DNA from: Warburgia ugandensis
Taxonomy: Eukaryota; Streptophyta; Magnoliopsida; Canellales; Canellaceae
Direction: 5' to 3'
Assembly (NCBI GenBank): GCA_035236585.1
Contig: CP141133.1
Span: 42,797,729 to 42,861,728 of the forward strand
DNA: 64,000 nt
Of the stretch, positions 27,294-39,026 are shown in pieces. The notes under the pieces were generated by a model. It was not told where the DNA came from, ran no database searches, and saw only the letters and a list, made by a program, of their open reading frames with translations. Position 1 is the stretch's first letter, and every line of letters begins with the position of its first letter. Both the position numbers and the translations under genes were made by a program.

Positions 27294-27296
<3 letters not shown>

Positions 27297-27354
<58 letters not shown>
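27297..27354 (+). repeat. (GA)n microsatellite, about 28 units, longest in window
   Basis: A pure GA run embedded in the satellite linker, followed by GAAGAAGATATTC. In the 17-kb paralogue the linker is far shorter, which shows rapid length change at the linker compared with the rest of the monomer. Confidence 0.97.
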
Positions 27355-27357
<3 letters not shown>

Positions 27358-28280
27358 AGATATTCAAAATGTAGGGTATTGTTTTGATAATGACACCCCA
27401 TCCCTCTGAAACTGCATCAGCACTGTGTCTAGGCCAGAAAAGGGTAGGCAACTCCCCTCTTTGGTAAAAAAAAAAAAAAGAGTGAGAAGAAGATTCAAAA
27501 TGCAGGAGGTCATTTTGATAACGACACCTCTCCCTCTGGCTCTGTGTTAGCATAACATCATCACTATCTCTGCACCAAAAAATGGTAGGTGCCACCCCAC
27601 TAGTAAAAAAAAGAAAAAGAAAAGAGAGATAAGAAGAGATGCAAAATGCATGGAATCATTTTGATAACGACACCCCCTCCCTCCTACACTACATCCGCTC
27701 TGGGCAAGAAAACTATAGGTGCCGCCCCTCTGTGGTCAAAGAGAGATGTAGGGGTCATTTTAGTAACGCCCCCCCTCGCTCCAACACTGCATCTGTGCTG
27801 AGAAATGGTAGGCACTGCCACTATCCTATCATAAAAAGAAGAGAGAGAGCAGAAAAGATTCAAAATGTAGGGGGTCATTTTGATAACGACAACTAGTCCC
27901 TATGACACTACATCAATGGCACTACACCAATGTCTCTAGCCCAAAAAATGGTAGGCGTTGCCCCTATCCTGTCAAGAAAATAAAAAAGAGATAGAAGAAG
28001 AGATTCAAAATGCAAGGGGTTGTTTCGATAACTACACCCGCTCCCTCTGACATTGCGTCAGTGTAGCATCACTACTGTCTGCATTTGAAAAGGGTAGGCA
28101 CTACCCCTCGCAAGTCAAAACTGGAAAACAAGAGAGAAGAATAGATGCAAAATGATGAGGGTCATTTTGGTAACGACACCTCCTCCCTCCGACACTACAT
28201 CAATGCTACGTCACCACTGCATCACCATTGTGCCTGTGTTGAAAAGAGGTAGGCACCGTCCCTCTCTAGTAAAAAAAAAC

Positions 28281-28314
<34 letters not shown>

Positions 28315-29755
28315 CAAGAGATTCAAAACATAGTGGGTCATTTTGATAACGACTCCCCATCCCTCTGACAATGGTCCAATGTTGCATCACCATCATGTCT
28401 GAGTCGAAAAAGGGTAGGTACCACCCCTCTCCAGTAACAAAAAAAGAGTGAGAAGAAAATATTCAAGATGTTGGTAGTTATTTTAATAATGAAAACCCCT
28501 CCCACAAACACTACATCAGCAGTGCATCACCATTGTATCTACATAGGAAAATGCCAGGAGTCGCCCTTCTCCGATTAACAAAATAAAAAAGAGCAAGGAG
28601 AAGAGATTCAAAATGTAGCGGGTCATTTTGATAATGACAGCCCCTCCCTTTCGACACTGCATCAGCACCACAACACCACTGGGTCACCACTGTGTCTGCA
28701 CCAAAAAAGCATAGGGACCACCCCTCTCCAATCAAAGAAAAAAAGAAACAAAGATGAACAGATTCAAAATGTAGGCGTTTTTTTTTTTATAACAACAGCC
28801 CCTCCCTATGACACTACATCAACTCTGCTTCACCACTATGCCTGCTTTGAAAAAGGGTTGGTGCTTCCCTCTCCAATAAAAAATAAAAGAAAGGGCAAGA
28901 AGAAGAGATTCAAAATGCAGGGGCTTGCTTCAATAACGACACCCCCTCCCTTGGACATTGCATTAGCATCTCACCATTACTACATCGTGTCTGCACCAGA
29001 AGAGCTTAGGCGACACCCCTCTCCCACAAAAAAAGAAAAATAAGAGATAAGAAGAGAATCAAAATACAGGAGGTCATTTTGATAACAACACCCCCTCCCT
29101 CGATCACTGCGTCAGCATTGCATCACCACTGTGTCTACACCGAAAAAGGGTACGCACTGCCCCTATCTGGTTAAGAGAGAGAGAGAGAGAAGAAAGAGAT
29201 TCAAAATGTAAAGAGTCATTTTGATAAGGACACCCCCTCCCAACGCAGCATCACCACTGTGTTTTCTCTTGAAAATGCCAGGCACTGTGCCTCTTCAGGC
29301 AAAAAAACTAAAAGTGAGAGAGAAGTGATTCAAAATAGAGGGGATTGTCTGGATAATGACACCCCATCACTTTGACACTATGTCAGTGCCGCATCACGAC
29401 CACATCATCATCGTTTCTGCACCGGAAAAGGGTGGGCTCCTACCCTCCCTAGGTAAAAAAACAAATAAAAGAGTGATAAGAAGAGATTCAAAATGCAAGG
29501 GGTCATTTTTTGTAACGATCCCCGCTCCCCCTTCAACATTGTGTTAGAGATGCATGACTCTATGTCACCACCCCATTTGCAGCAAAAATGGGCAGGCATC
29601 GTCCCTCTCCAGTAAAATAAAAAATAGAGAGAGATGCAGAGAGTCAAACACACAAGGGGTCGTTTTGATAATGATAGCCCCTCCCTTTGACACTGCATCA
29701 GTGCTGCATCACCACTGTGTCTATGCCAAAAAATGGTAGGTGCCATCCCTCTCCA

Positions 29756-29800
<45 letters not shown>

Positions 29801-30440
29801 AGAGGTTTAAAAAGCTAGTGATTATTTTGATAATGGCACCCACTCCCTCCAAAACTATATTGTGCCACATCACCCCTGTGTCTTCATTGGAAAAGGGTTG
29901 GCACCGCCACTCTCTGGTAAAAAAGAAAGAACAAACAAAGAAGAGATTCAAAATGCAGGAGGTTGTTTTCATAACGACAACCCAACCCTCCAACATTGAA
30001 TTAGTGCCACATCACTACTATATCTTCACAAAAAATGGGTAGGCATTGCCCCTCTCCCATGAAAAAAATATATATGGAGAGAGAAGAAGAGATTCAAAAT
30101 GCAGGGATCATTTTTTACAATGACACCCCCACCCTCTGGATTGCATCAGCGCCACTTCACCACCATGTCACCACCGTTTGCACTGAAAAATGGTAGGCAC
30201 ATTACTCCTCTTTGGTAAAAAAAAATAAAGAGAGGGAAGAAGAGATTCAAAATGCAGGGTGTCATTTTGATAACGACACCCCCTCCCTCCAACACTACAT
30301 TAGTGCCACATCACCACTATGACTATGCCGAAAAATGGTAGGCATCACCCCTCTCTACTCAAAAAAGGAAAAGAGAGAGAGAAGGAGAGATTCAAAAAGC
30401 AAGTGGTCAGTTTGATAACAACACCCCCTCCATCCAACAC

Positions 30441-32389
30441 TATAATAACCCCCATTTTTGTAAATTGATTAAGAAAATCAATTTAGCTTCAATCTTTTGA
30501 AATTTTAGGTTGGAATATTAGGTTATTGGAAATTCTCTTTTCATAGAGATCAAAGCATGATTTAAAACTTATAAATTATGAATGTACTTGAAAAATCAAT
30601 CGAAATGACATTAAGTACGTTCAATGAAAACCCCTAATTTTCTCCATTTTTATGAATAAAAGGGTAAAATAGTAATTTTGAGTTCAAAAGAATAAAATAT
30701 ATTTTTCTCCATAAAAGGGCAGAATGGTCCTTCCACACCTATGTGGGGACCACAAAGGGCACACAAATGAATCCAACCACCAGAAAACATGTAATGACTG
30801 GTCAAACCACTACTAGCTGATAGTGGAGAAGGAGGTCGTAGTGGGGGATCCAATGTTAATTTAATATTCAAATGAATTGAAACATAATTATTCCATGTAA
30901 TTATGAAAAATTCAAAAACATCTAAAAATACACCTCTAAAAATTTTCCAAAAATGTTCATTAAACTTTTTACAAAATTATCTTGCTTGCCCTAAAGAGAT
31001 GGATCACGACTTCAAGGTAGGAGGTTTTGATAAATGCATCTATGTGAGAAATACATGTTGAATACATGATCTTATGTCTAGAAATGTTGACAAGTGTAAT
31101 GTAAATACTTGTATTAAACCCATTGAAAACCCTTATGATCCAACCAAAACACATATGTAATGGTTAAGTTAGAACTGAGGAAAAAACTCTAAGTGAATAG
31201 GGAACTAGAAGATATTCCAGACCTAAGTAAACGGACAGATTGTCTGATACATATGAGAATTACTTTACAAACAAGCATGGAGGCTTGTGGTTTTCTTTTA
31301 AATAGGCATAGGCCTAGGGATGCTATGCTTGGAGAGTTAGTAGGGTTTTGCCACCCTCTCTCCGAACCTTGTTATTATATGGATACCAAGCCTAAATGAG
31401 GCTAAAAGTCGGGTGGGGCAGTTATGGGAAGGCTGCCACTGTGACAGTCATGGTCCTCCCTATATGGACATGGATATTGTGATTTCCACCAAGGATGGTA
31501 TAGGTGGATTATTGAGTAGTTATTCGGGCATGCTGGTATGGATTCTGACTCATGCATAGTAGTCTTTTGTGTATTTTTGCATTATGATGCATGGCATAGT
31601 GAAGTGCCTTATGATATGGCACGATGAGATGCTAGGTAACCGTCGATTACCAATAATACCCAAATGAGTGAGTATTTCTAGGAGAGTCTGGATGATTTAT
31701 CAACTCAGTATAAGTTGGGTATGATCATGTTTTGAGATCTTAACTATTTTTCACGATTTTGACTATATATATACATACACATAGCATACAGTATGTATGT
31801 GTAAGAATGTGCATATATGACAAAGTAAAAAGATTAATCCATCAGTATGAATAATGGGATTATGAAGTATTAGGATTATACTGTGAAATTTTTATGCTAC
31901 TTGAATCCCTTACCAAGCATAGCTTATTGAGATATTGTAAATGTTTTTCATGTTTACTACTCAGATACAAAGAAGGAGAATTAGGAGCTCAAGAGTTAGA
32001 GAAGACTTGGAAGAATAATCAATCAGGGTACAAACCTTGAAGACATGTATTTTATTTGATAGCATCGTATTATATTGAGAGTTTTTATTGTATGGTGTGT
32101 TTTGAAATTTGGATTATGTAATCTGGACAAGTATTGTAATGATACCTAGGTTGTACTATGAACCACTAGATGGATTCTAGAATTTAATAAAAGTATATTC
32201 CTTCAATGGAATTTTATCTTGTATAAAAATTCTACTTATGTTATGTATGAAGTGATGACTTGGGTTTTTCAAAACAAATTCTAAAGAAAAGAATTCGACT
32301 ACTTTGTTTTATAAAAATCTTTTGCTACTAAGGGCCCTGCCTTTGAAAAATGTATTACAAAATGTGTTACAAAAACCTAAGTCGTCACA
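30441..32389 (+). mobile_element. Solo LTR, full length (~1.95 kb), same family as 13406
   Basis: The segment starts TATAATAACCCCC (the TG start has become TA) and ends AAACCTAAGTCGTCACA. It is flanked by AACAC on the left and GACAC on the right, a 5-bp target duplication with one mismatch. Removing the element and one duplicate restores a normal monomer phase: CCAACAC continues into TGTGTAAGCGCC. The first ~550 bp aligns with the LTR fragments at 13406 and 16127; the rest is found only here. No coding region or second LTR is present, so it is a solo LTR fossil on the plus strand. Terminal sequences suggest Ty3; the clade is unassigned. Confidence 0.8.
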
Positions 32390-34037
32390 GACACTGTGTA
32401 AGCGCCGCGTCACCACTGTGTCTGCGCCGAAAAATGGTATGTGCTGCCCCTCTTCGATCAAAATAGACAAGAAAGGAGAGAGAGAAGAAGAGATTCAAAA
32501 TGCAAGTGGTCATTTTGACAATGACACCTACTCCCTCCTGCACTATGTCAGCGACACATCACGATAGTGTCCGCACTTGAAAAAGATAGGCGATGCCCTC
32601 TCTGATAAAAAAAAAAAAAGAGAGTGAGAGAGAAGAAGAGATTTAAAATGGTCAGGGTCATTTTAACAATGACCACCCCTCCCTCTAACACTGCATCAGT
32701 GCCGCGTCACCATTGTGCCGGCACAAGAAAATAGTAGGCATCCCCCTCTCCTGTCAAACAAAAAAAAAGAGTAAAGAGAAGAACAGATTCAAAATACAAG
32801 GGTCATTTTTTATAACAACACTTCCTCCCTCTGACCCTACATTAGTACTGCTTCAACACCGCATCACCACTATCTCCGCATCAAAAAATGGTAGGCATTG
32901 TCCGTCTTTGGTTAAAGAGAGAGAGAGAGAGAAGATGAAGAAGAAGAGATTCAAAATGTAGGGGATCGTTTTGATACTGACATCCCAACCCTCTAACATT
33001 GCATCAATGCCATGTCATTGTCGTGTCTACGTAAGAGAGGGGTAGCCGCCACTCCTCTCCCATTAACAAGAAAGAGAGAGAAGTATAGACTCAAAACATA
33101 GGGGATTGTTTTGATAATGACACTGCCTCCCTCCAACACTATGTTAGTACTACGTCACCACTGTGTCTACATTATAAAAGGGTAGGCACTGCCCCTCTCC
33201 AATAAAAGAGAGAGAGAGAGAGAGAGAGAAGAAGAAGAAGAAGAAGAAGAAGAGATTCAAAACATAGGGGGTTATTTTTATAATGAAACCCCATCCCTCT
33301 TACACAGTGTCAGTGTCGTGTCACCATCATGTCTCCAACGGAAAAGGACAGGTGTTGCCCCTCTCCAGTCTAAGAAAAAAAAAAGAGAGTGAGAGAAGAG
33401 ATTCAAAATACTAACACACCCTCCCTCCAACACTGCATCAGTAGCACATCACCACTGTGTTTGAGCCAAAAAATTGTAGGCACCGCCCCTCTCCAGTAAA
33501 AAAAAATAGAGAGAGAGAAGAAGAGATTGAAAACACAGCGGGTCATTTTGATAATGACTCCCATTCCCTCTGTCAGCACCACATCACCCCCAGAAAAGGG
33601 TAGGCACCGCCACTCTCCAGTCAAGAAAAAAAAACAGAGTTAGTGTCGCATCACCATTGTTTTGATAATGACAACCCCTCCCTCCGACATTGCATCAGTG
33701 CTGCATCGCTATTGTGTCTCCACCAAAAAAAGGGTAGGTGTCGTCCCTCTCCCATAAAAAGAAAAGATAGAGAGAGAAGTGATTCAAAAACACAGGGAGT
33801 AATTTTTCACTACGATACCCCCTTGCTTCGGCACTACATCAGCACTGCATCACCATTGTGTTTGCACCAAAAATTGTTAGGTGTCGCCCCTCTCCGATAC
33901 ACAGAGAGAGAGAGAGAGAAGAAGAGATTTAAAATGCAAGGGGTAATTTTGATAACGACACCCACTCCCTTAGACATCACATTAGCACCACGTCACCACT
34001 ATGTTAGCACTGAAAAATGGTAGGCATCGCTGGTCTC

Positions 34038-34082
<45 letters not shown>

Positions 34083-35850
34083 AGAAGAAGAAGAAGAAGA
34101 AGAGATTCAAAATACAGGATGTCATTTTGATAACAACACCCCTCCCTCTGAAATAATGTCAGTGCCACATCACCACAGTGTTTGCACTAGAAAAGGATAG
34201 GCACCTCCATCTCCGGTCAAGAAAAGGGAGTGAGAGAGAGAAGAAGAGATTCAAAATATGAGGGGTACTTTTGACAACAACACCCCACCCTCTAACACTA
34301 CATCAATGCCATGTCACCACCGTGTTCGTACAGGAAAATGGTAGGAGTTGCCCCTCCCCCGCCAAACAAAACAAAAAGAGTAAAGAGAAGAAGAGATTCA
34401 AAACGTAGGGGTCATTTTTTTTTTAACAACACCCACTCCCTCGGACAATGTGTTAGTGCCACTTCACCACCACATCACCACCGTCTCTATTCAAAAAATG
34501 TTAGGCACCATCCCACTCCAATAAAAAAAAAAAAAAAACAGAGAGAGAGAGAGGAGATATTCAAAATGTATGGGATCATTTTGATAATGACACCCGAGCC
34601 CTTTAACACTGCATCAGTGGCATGTCACCACTATGTCTACATTAGAAATGGGTAGGAGCTACTTCTTTCCAACAAAAAAAAAAATAGAGAGAAGAAGAGA
34701 TTCAAAATGCAGGGGTCATTTTGATAATGGCACACCCTCTCTCCAACATTGCATCAATGCCTCATCATGACCGTGTCACCACTATGTCTGTATCGTAAAA
34801 GGGAGGCACCACACCTCTCTAGTAAAGAGAGAGAGAGAGAGAGAGAAGAAGAAGAAGAAGAAGAAGCAGAAGAAGAAGAGATTCAAAATGTTGGGGGTCA
34901 TTTTGAAAATGACACCCCATCTCTCTTACACAGCGTTAATGCCGTATCACTATCTTATCTTCGTCGAAAAAGCACAGGTGCCGCCCCTCTCCAGTAAAAA
35001 TAATAGAGAATGAGAAGAAGAGATTCTAAATGCTGGGGTCATTTTGATAATGACACACCCTCCCTCTGACACTGCATTAGCGGCATGTCACCACTATATC
35101 TGTGCTCAAAAATGATAGGCACCGCCCTACTCTGGTAAAAAAAAAAAATTAAGAGAGAGAGAGAGAGACAGAAGAAGAGATTCAAAAGACAAGGGGTCAT
35201 TTTGACAATGACACCCCCTCCCTCCGAAACTACGTCAGCACCACTTCACCCCTCTGTCTTCACTAGAAAAGGGTAGGCGCTGCCACTCTCTGATCAAACA
35301 AAAAAGAGGAGTGAGAGAAGAAGAGATTCAAAATGTAGGAGGTTATTTTGATAATGATGACCCCTCACTCTGACATTGCATCAGCATCGTGTCATCACCG
35401 TGTCTGCACTAGAAAATGGTTGGTGTCACCCCTCCCCCATAAAAAATGAAAGTAGAGAGAGAGAAGAAGAGATTCAAAACGCAAGGGGTCTTTTTTTACA
35501 ACAATACCCTCTTCCTTTAACATTGTGTCAGTGCCACTTCACCACCGTATCACCGCTGTGTCTGCGCTAAAAAATGGAAGGTACTCTCCCTCTCCGATAA
35601 AGAGAGACAGAGAGAGAGAGAGAGAGAGAAGAGATTCAAAATGCAGGGGGCATTTTGATAACGACACCCTGCATTTTGATAACGACACCCCCTCCCTTCG
35701 ACACTACATTAGCACCACGTCATCACTGTGTCTCTGCCAAAAAAAGATAGGTGTACCCCTGTCTGGTAAAAAAAAAAACAGAGAGAGAGAAAATAAGAGA
35801 TTGAAAACTGAGGTAGTTGTTTTGATAACGACACTCCTTCCCTCCGAAAT
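32390..35850 (+). repeat. Satellite array, forward block 4
   Basis: About 24 forward monomers. Two tandem higher-order copies of about 1.6 kb can be followed: 32.6-33.3 kb pairs with 34.2-34.9 kb, sharing a monomer with a TTTTTTATAAC core and a (GAA)n linker at about 33228 and 34845. At 35650-35690 the 20-bp core GCATTTTGATAACGACACCC occurs twice in a row within one monomer. The block ends in GAAAT at the Tekay insertion. Confidence 0.94.
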
Positions 35851-37813
35851 TGTGAGGACCCGAGTTTCATATGATGCAAATTTCATCAAAAGGCGAGATC
35901 TCTTGTTTTAGAAATATGAAATGCATGAAAATATTTTGTTTTGGAAAGCAATCTTGCGTATTAAACCCCTAGTGTCAAAACACATTTTCAAATCATATAG
36001 CCATGGCATAGTTTTAAATCAACTCCATCCCCAAGAAAGTGTTACTCACAGCCCCAGCTATAGAGAGTAACTACAATCAAGTAACATTCACTAAAAGATA
36101 AGGTAGGGGTTTACTTACTTGTACTTAATTTGGATGTTCTCTGTCACGGGTGTATCCTATCCTTAAGTGTTTACTTGTATCTGAAAAATATTAAGGATTG
36201 GGTGAGTATACACTATACTCAGTAGGAGTCTATCACTATTAGTTTTACAATGCATGCTATGTTTTAAACCATATGTTCTTTAAACCATGTGCATGTTTGG
36301 ACACTCATGTTCAATATCAATAATAAAAGCCATTGTCAAAATAGAATACTAACGACTTAAAGAATCGCATAGTCCAATTCAAAAGTAACATAGATATCAT
36401 AAACATATACTATGATATGCATAAGATGCTCAACTGAATCTAACTCATGGATCTATGGTCGACCATACTCATGTCATGCCATATGCATGCAAGTAAATCC
36501 TCAAAAACATAGGGCACACTATGCCCACGACCTTAGCGCCATGTGGTCCCCAGATACCAGGGGACTCTTGGTCATAGCCTCCACGGGGCATATGACACTT
36601 CGACGGGTGCCATGACACCTCCAGTGATAGTCCTCGTTCACCACAGCAATCGAAGTGACGACAAGCCTTTTTGGCGTGGTACCCTTTCCACCTATAGTGG
36701 TAGAGGCTGGGAGGCCACCCCGAACCTCTCAGCATAGCACCCACGAGCTTACTAGCCCAAATCATATACTATTAAGTAGGCAAGAACCTCTTCTTTTTTT
36801 TCACAAACATGTCTATGCATGTATCATGCAGACAAGAATCGTTTTTCAAAACATGTCTATGCATGTAACACATGTCTTGGCAATATATTTGTAGTGTATT
36901 TTTCATATGCATGCTAAGTTCATTTATGAAATCAATTCATACTAAACAGGTCATGTGCATAAGGATGTAACATAAGTTTATATGATATACGCATAAAGAC
37001 AGGACATGTAACTGAAAAGCTTTAAACATGCATTAGAAAAGCAACCATGACTCAAAACATGCATTCTCAAAGCATCATGGGTTCTTTTTAAAAGTCCAGT
37101 AGCGATAGGACACCTACCTCAATTGTCGTCATTTAGCTTGTGTCCCTCTTGTAGACGAGTCCTAGAGTACCTTTACGATTCCTGTATATCATTTAAACAT
37201 GAAATCTAATCATGATTTCTAGCCCTAGCCCGCACGCAAGCCTGAGTTATGCACTGGGACGCACGTTTTAGAGAGCATCGCGTGAGCGCGTCCTCAGCGA
37301 CAGGCGCGTGCGTCTCAACTCCCTGAATGCTCCATGCATCCCGGTCGAGCAGGGACTGCGCCCGTACATGACGCGGGTGGGCCAGTCACTCTAGGGGGCG
37401 TGTTTCTCATGCGCATCACGCACTGCGTCCCAGGGTTTTCCCTGGTTCAAAAAAGCTGGGTTTTTACCCAATTTTCTCCGGCATTTTCCAGCCACAAATG
37501 CCCAGATCCGGTGAAGATCTGGGCTGGGAGAAGAGAAAACGAAGGTGAAAGAAGTGGGGACTTAGCCAGGGCAGTCTGGAATGACCCATTGCCTATGCGC
37601 TGGTGATGCTCCCTTTTCCACGCTGAAGCCTTGGTCGCCGGAAACACCAAGAGGGAGGTGAAGAGAGAGGAATGGCCGGCCTATCGGGAAAACTCGGGCC
37701 TGGCCGGAACTTGCAGGGAAAACTAAATGAGGATTTTCTAATTTTTCTGTAAACCCTAGCTCGATAGCCAGAGACAGGGAAGAGGAGATGATCGGAGGAA
37801 GAGGGAGAGGGGG

Positions 37814-37821
37814 TTTTTATA
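37814..37821 (-). promoter_or_regulatory. TATA box of Tekay 3' LTR
   Basis: The minus strand reads TATAAAAA within CTCTATAAAAACCCC. It lies about 440 bp inside the LTR from its U3 end, a normal place for the retrotransposon promoter, with purine-rich and GC-rich sequence around it. Transcription would start near 37785-37790. Inferred from sequence only. Confidence 0.55.
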
Positions 37822-37953
37822 GAGGGTGAAAGGCAGAGCTGCCAATGCCAGTGCCGCCATTTCCCCTGGCACCGCCTTGTAGAGGCGGTGCTGGTGTTTC
37901 TAGAAAAAGCAAGGGAGGGGTGTTTCTGGAGAAATAGGGAGAAGGAAGAAGAT

Positions 37954-38010
37954 AGGGAGTGCCATTATCAAAATGGCCCCCTACGTTTTTCATCTTTTTC
38001 TTATTTTTTT
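37954..38010 (-). repeat. Satellite-like core inside Tekay U3
   Basis: The plus strand reads GTGCCATTATCAAAATGG then CCCCCTACGTTTTT then ATCTTTTTCTTAT. Reverse-oriented satellite monomers, for example at 59361-59405, have the same order: GTGTCATTATCAAAATGA, CCCCCTACGTTTTT, ATCTCTTCTTAT. About 41 of 46 positions agree by eye, including the dyad, the C-run and the start of the pyrimidine linker. It is the only satellite-like monomer piece that I see inside this LTR. Confidence 0.75.
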
Positions 38011-38258
38011 AAAGATAAATTACAAAATTGCCCATAATCTATAAACGGCCGTAACTTCTTCATATGAACTCTGTTTTCAGCGTTCTTTGAGGCGTTGGAT
38101 TCCTTTTTCCGAGATGCACCTAAGGGTACCATTCTAAGGACCAAATTTCTGGGTCTAGTCAGGGTGAATAGTGAAATGACCAAAATACCCTTATCTCAAA
38201 AAGTGAACTTTTCATTACCAACATGGGATTTCAAGGTTACAAAAATGGAGTCATTACA

Positions 38259-38271
38259 TTCTTACCCCCTT
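38259..38271 (-). promoter_or_regulatory. Polypurine tract
   Basis: The minus strand reads AAGGGGGTAAGAA immediately before the LTR start TGTAATGACTCC. This is the expected plus-strand priming site of an LTR retrotransposon and fixes the inner edge of the 3' LTR. Confidence 0.85.
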
Positions 38272-38309
38272 AAGGGAATTTTACCCCCAAAATTCTACAA
38301 TATATACAG

Positions 38310-39026
38310 TCAAAAGATCTCGGGGTACTTTTCTCGCATTTCTAACTCCGGTTCCCAAGTCTCTTCTTCCATGTGCTCATTTCTCCACAAAACTTTGATT
38401 AAGTGTATGTCTTTGTTCCGCAGCTTCCTACTCTTACAATCTAGAATCTCAATTGGTCTCGTCTCTAGCTTGAGATCCTCCGTCAACTCTATGGGTACAT
38501 GGGTGATGACATGAGCAGGGTCAAGCACGTACCACCTTAGCATAGATATATGAAATACGTTATGCACTTCAGATAGCTGAGGGGGTAGTGCGATCCTGTA
38601 GGCCACTTTTCCCACTTTCTCCAGGATTTCAAAAGGTCCTATGTAACATGGACTAAGCTTGCCTTTGATACCGAACTGCATAACTCCTTTAGTGGGAGAT
38701 ATCTTCAGGAAAACGTGCTCTCCTATGTCGAATTCTAATGGTCTCCTCCATTGATCAGCATATCTCTTTTGCCAACTTTGAGCTATGAGGAGGCATTTCT
38801 TTATGAGTTTGACCTTCTCAGCGCATTGCTCCACCAGCTCGGACTGTAGCACCCTAGACTCTCCAACTTCACTCCAATTGGTGGGTGATCGACAAGGTCT
38901 CCCATAGAGCGCCTCGTACGGAGCCATGCCAATGCTCAACTGAAAGCTGTTGTTGTACATGAACTCCACTAGCGGCAGGTTTTCATCCCAGCTATGCTTC
39001 CAATCGAGGGCACACGCTCGCAGCAT
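38310..39026 (-). pseudogene. Tekay integrase C-terminal part with GPY/F and chromodomain-like end
   Basis: A 238-residue segment. Residues ~15-47 (NLPLVEFMYNNSF and MAPYEALYGRPCRSP) are the end of the integrase catalytic core. Residues 129-146 carry the GPF...VGKVAYRIALP signature of the GPY/F module. Residues ~190-238 (PIEILDCK, IHLIKVLWRN, ETWEPELEM) are the chromodomain-like tail that in chromoviruses is linked to insertion into heterochromatin. The tail is what supports the Tekay/Del assignment. Part of a broken element; not a host gene. Confidence 0.9.

Larger units (their letters stand above)
17224..30440 (+). repeat. Satellite array, forward block 3
   Basis: About 93 forward monomers. 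17224-17570 repeats 1221-1590; about 17600-18110 repeats 12180-12680. Around 18114 a shortened monomer joins back to the equivalent of about 1420, and from there the block stays collinear with 1420-13405 up to the solo LTR. The block contains the longest GA run (27297-27354) and a short GACA run (27142-27166). No gene-like sequence seen. Confidence 0.95.
17224..32389 (+). repeat. Higher-order unit U3 (third copy, near complete)
   Basis: This begins with ~0.9 kb that repeats the beginning of U2, then switches at about 18114 into a long copy collinear with 1420-13405, ending in the LTR insertion at 30441. It is about 12-15% diverged from U1 by eye, well beyond the ~2% between U1 and U2. The order of monomer variants is preserved, so this is segmental duplication and not convergent homogenisation. 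Confidence 0.8.
35851..38258 (-). repeat. Tekay 3' LTR (2408 bp)
   Basis: On the coding strand it runs from TGTAATGACTCC (at 38258) to CTCACA (at 35851), next to the polypurine tract. The left half (35851-36760) aligns with the partial 5' LTR and with the solo LTR at 44932. The U3 half (about 37110-38215) is different from that of the solo LTR except for its outer end. An 18-bp motif AACATGTCTATGCATGTA occurs twice (about 36806 and 36860). U3 also holds the satellite-like stretch at 37954-38010. The left flank is satellite GAAAT. Confidence 0.9.

Noticed and set aside
31768-31800. TA-rich stretch in the solo LTR at 30441-32389 as a TATA promoter.
   Set aside because: It is a loose TATATATACATAC repeat about 1.3 kb inside the LTR, with no supporting context; too weak to list.
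36412-37650. Open frames in the Tekay 3' LTR (36412-36894, 37334-37650), with similar ones in the solo LTR (46582-47455).
   Set aside because: They lie in LTR U3/U5, where GC-rich sequence leaves frames open by chance. None is shared in frame between the two LTRs.
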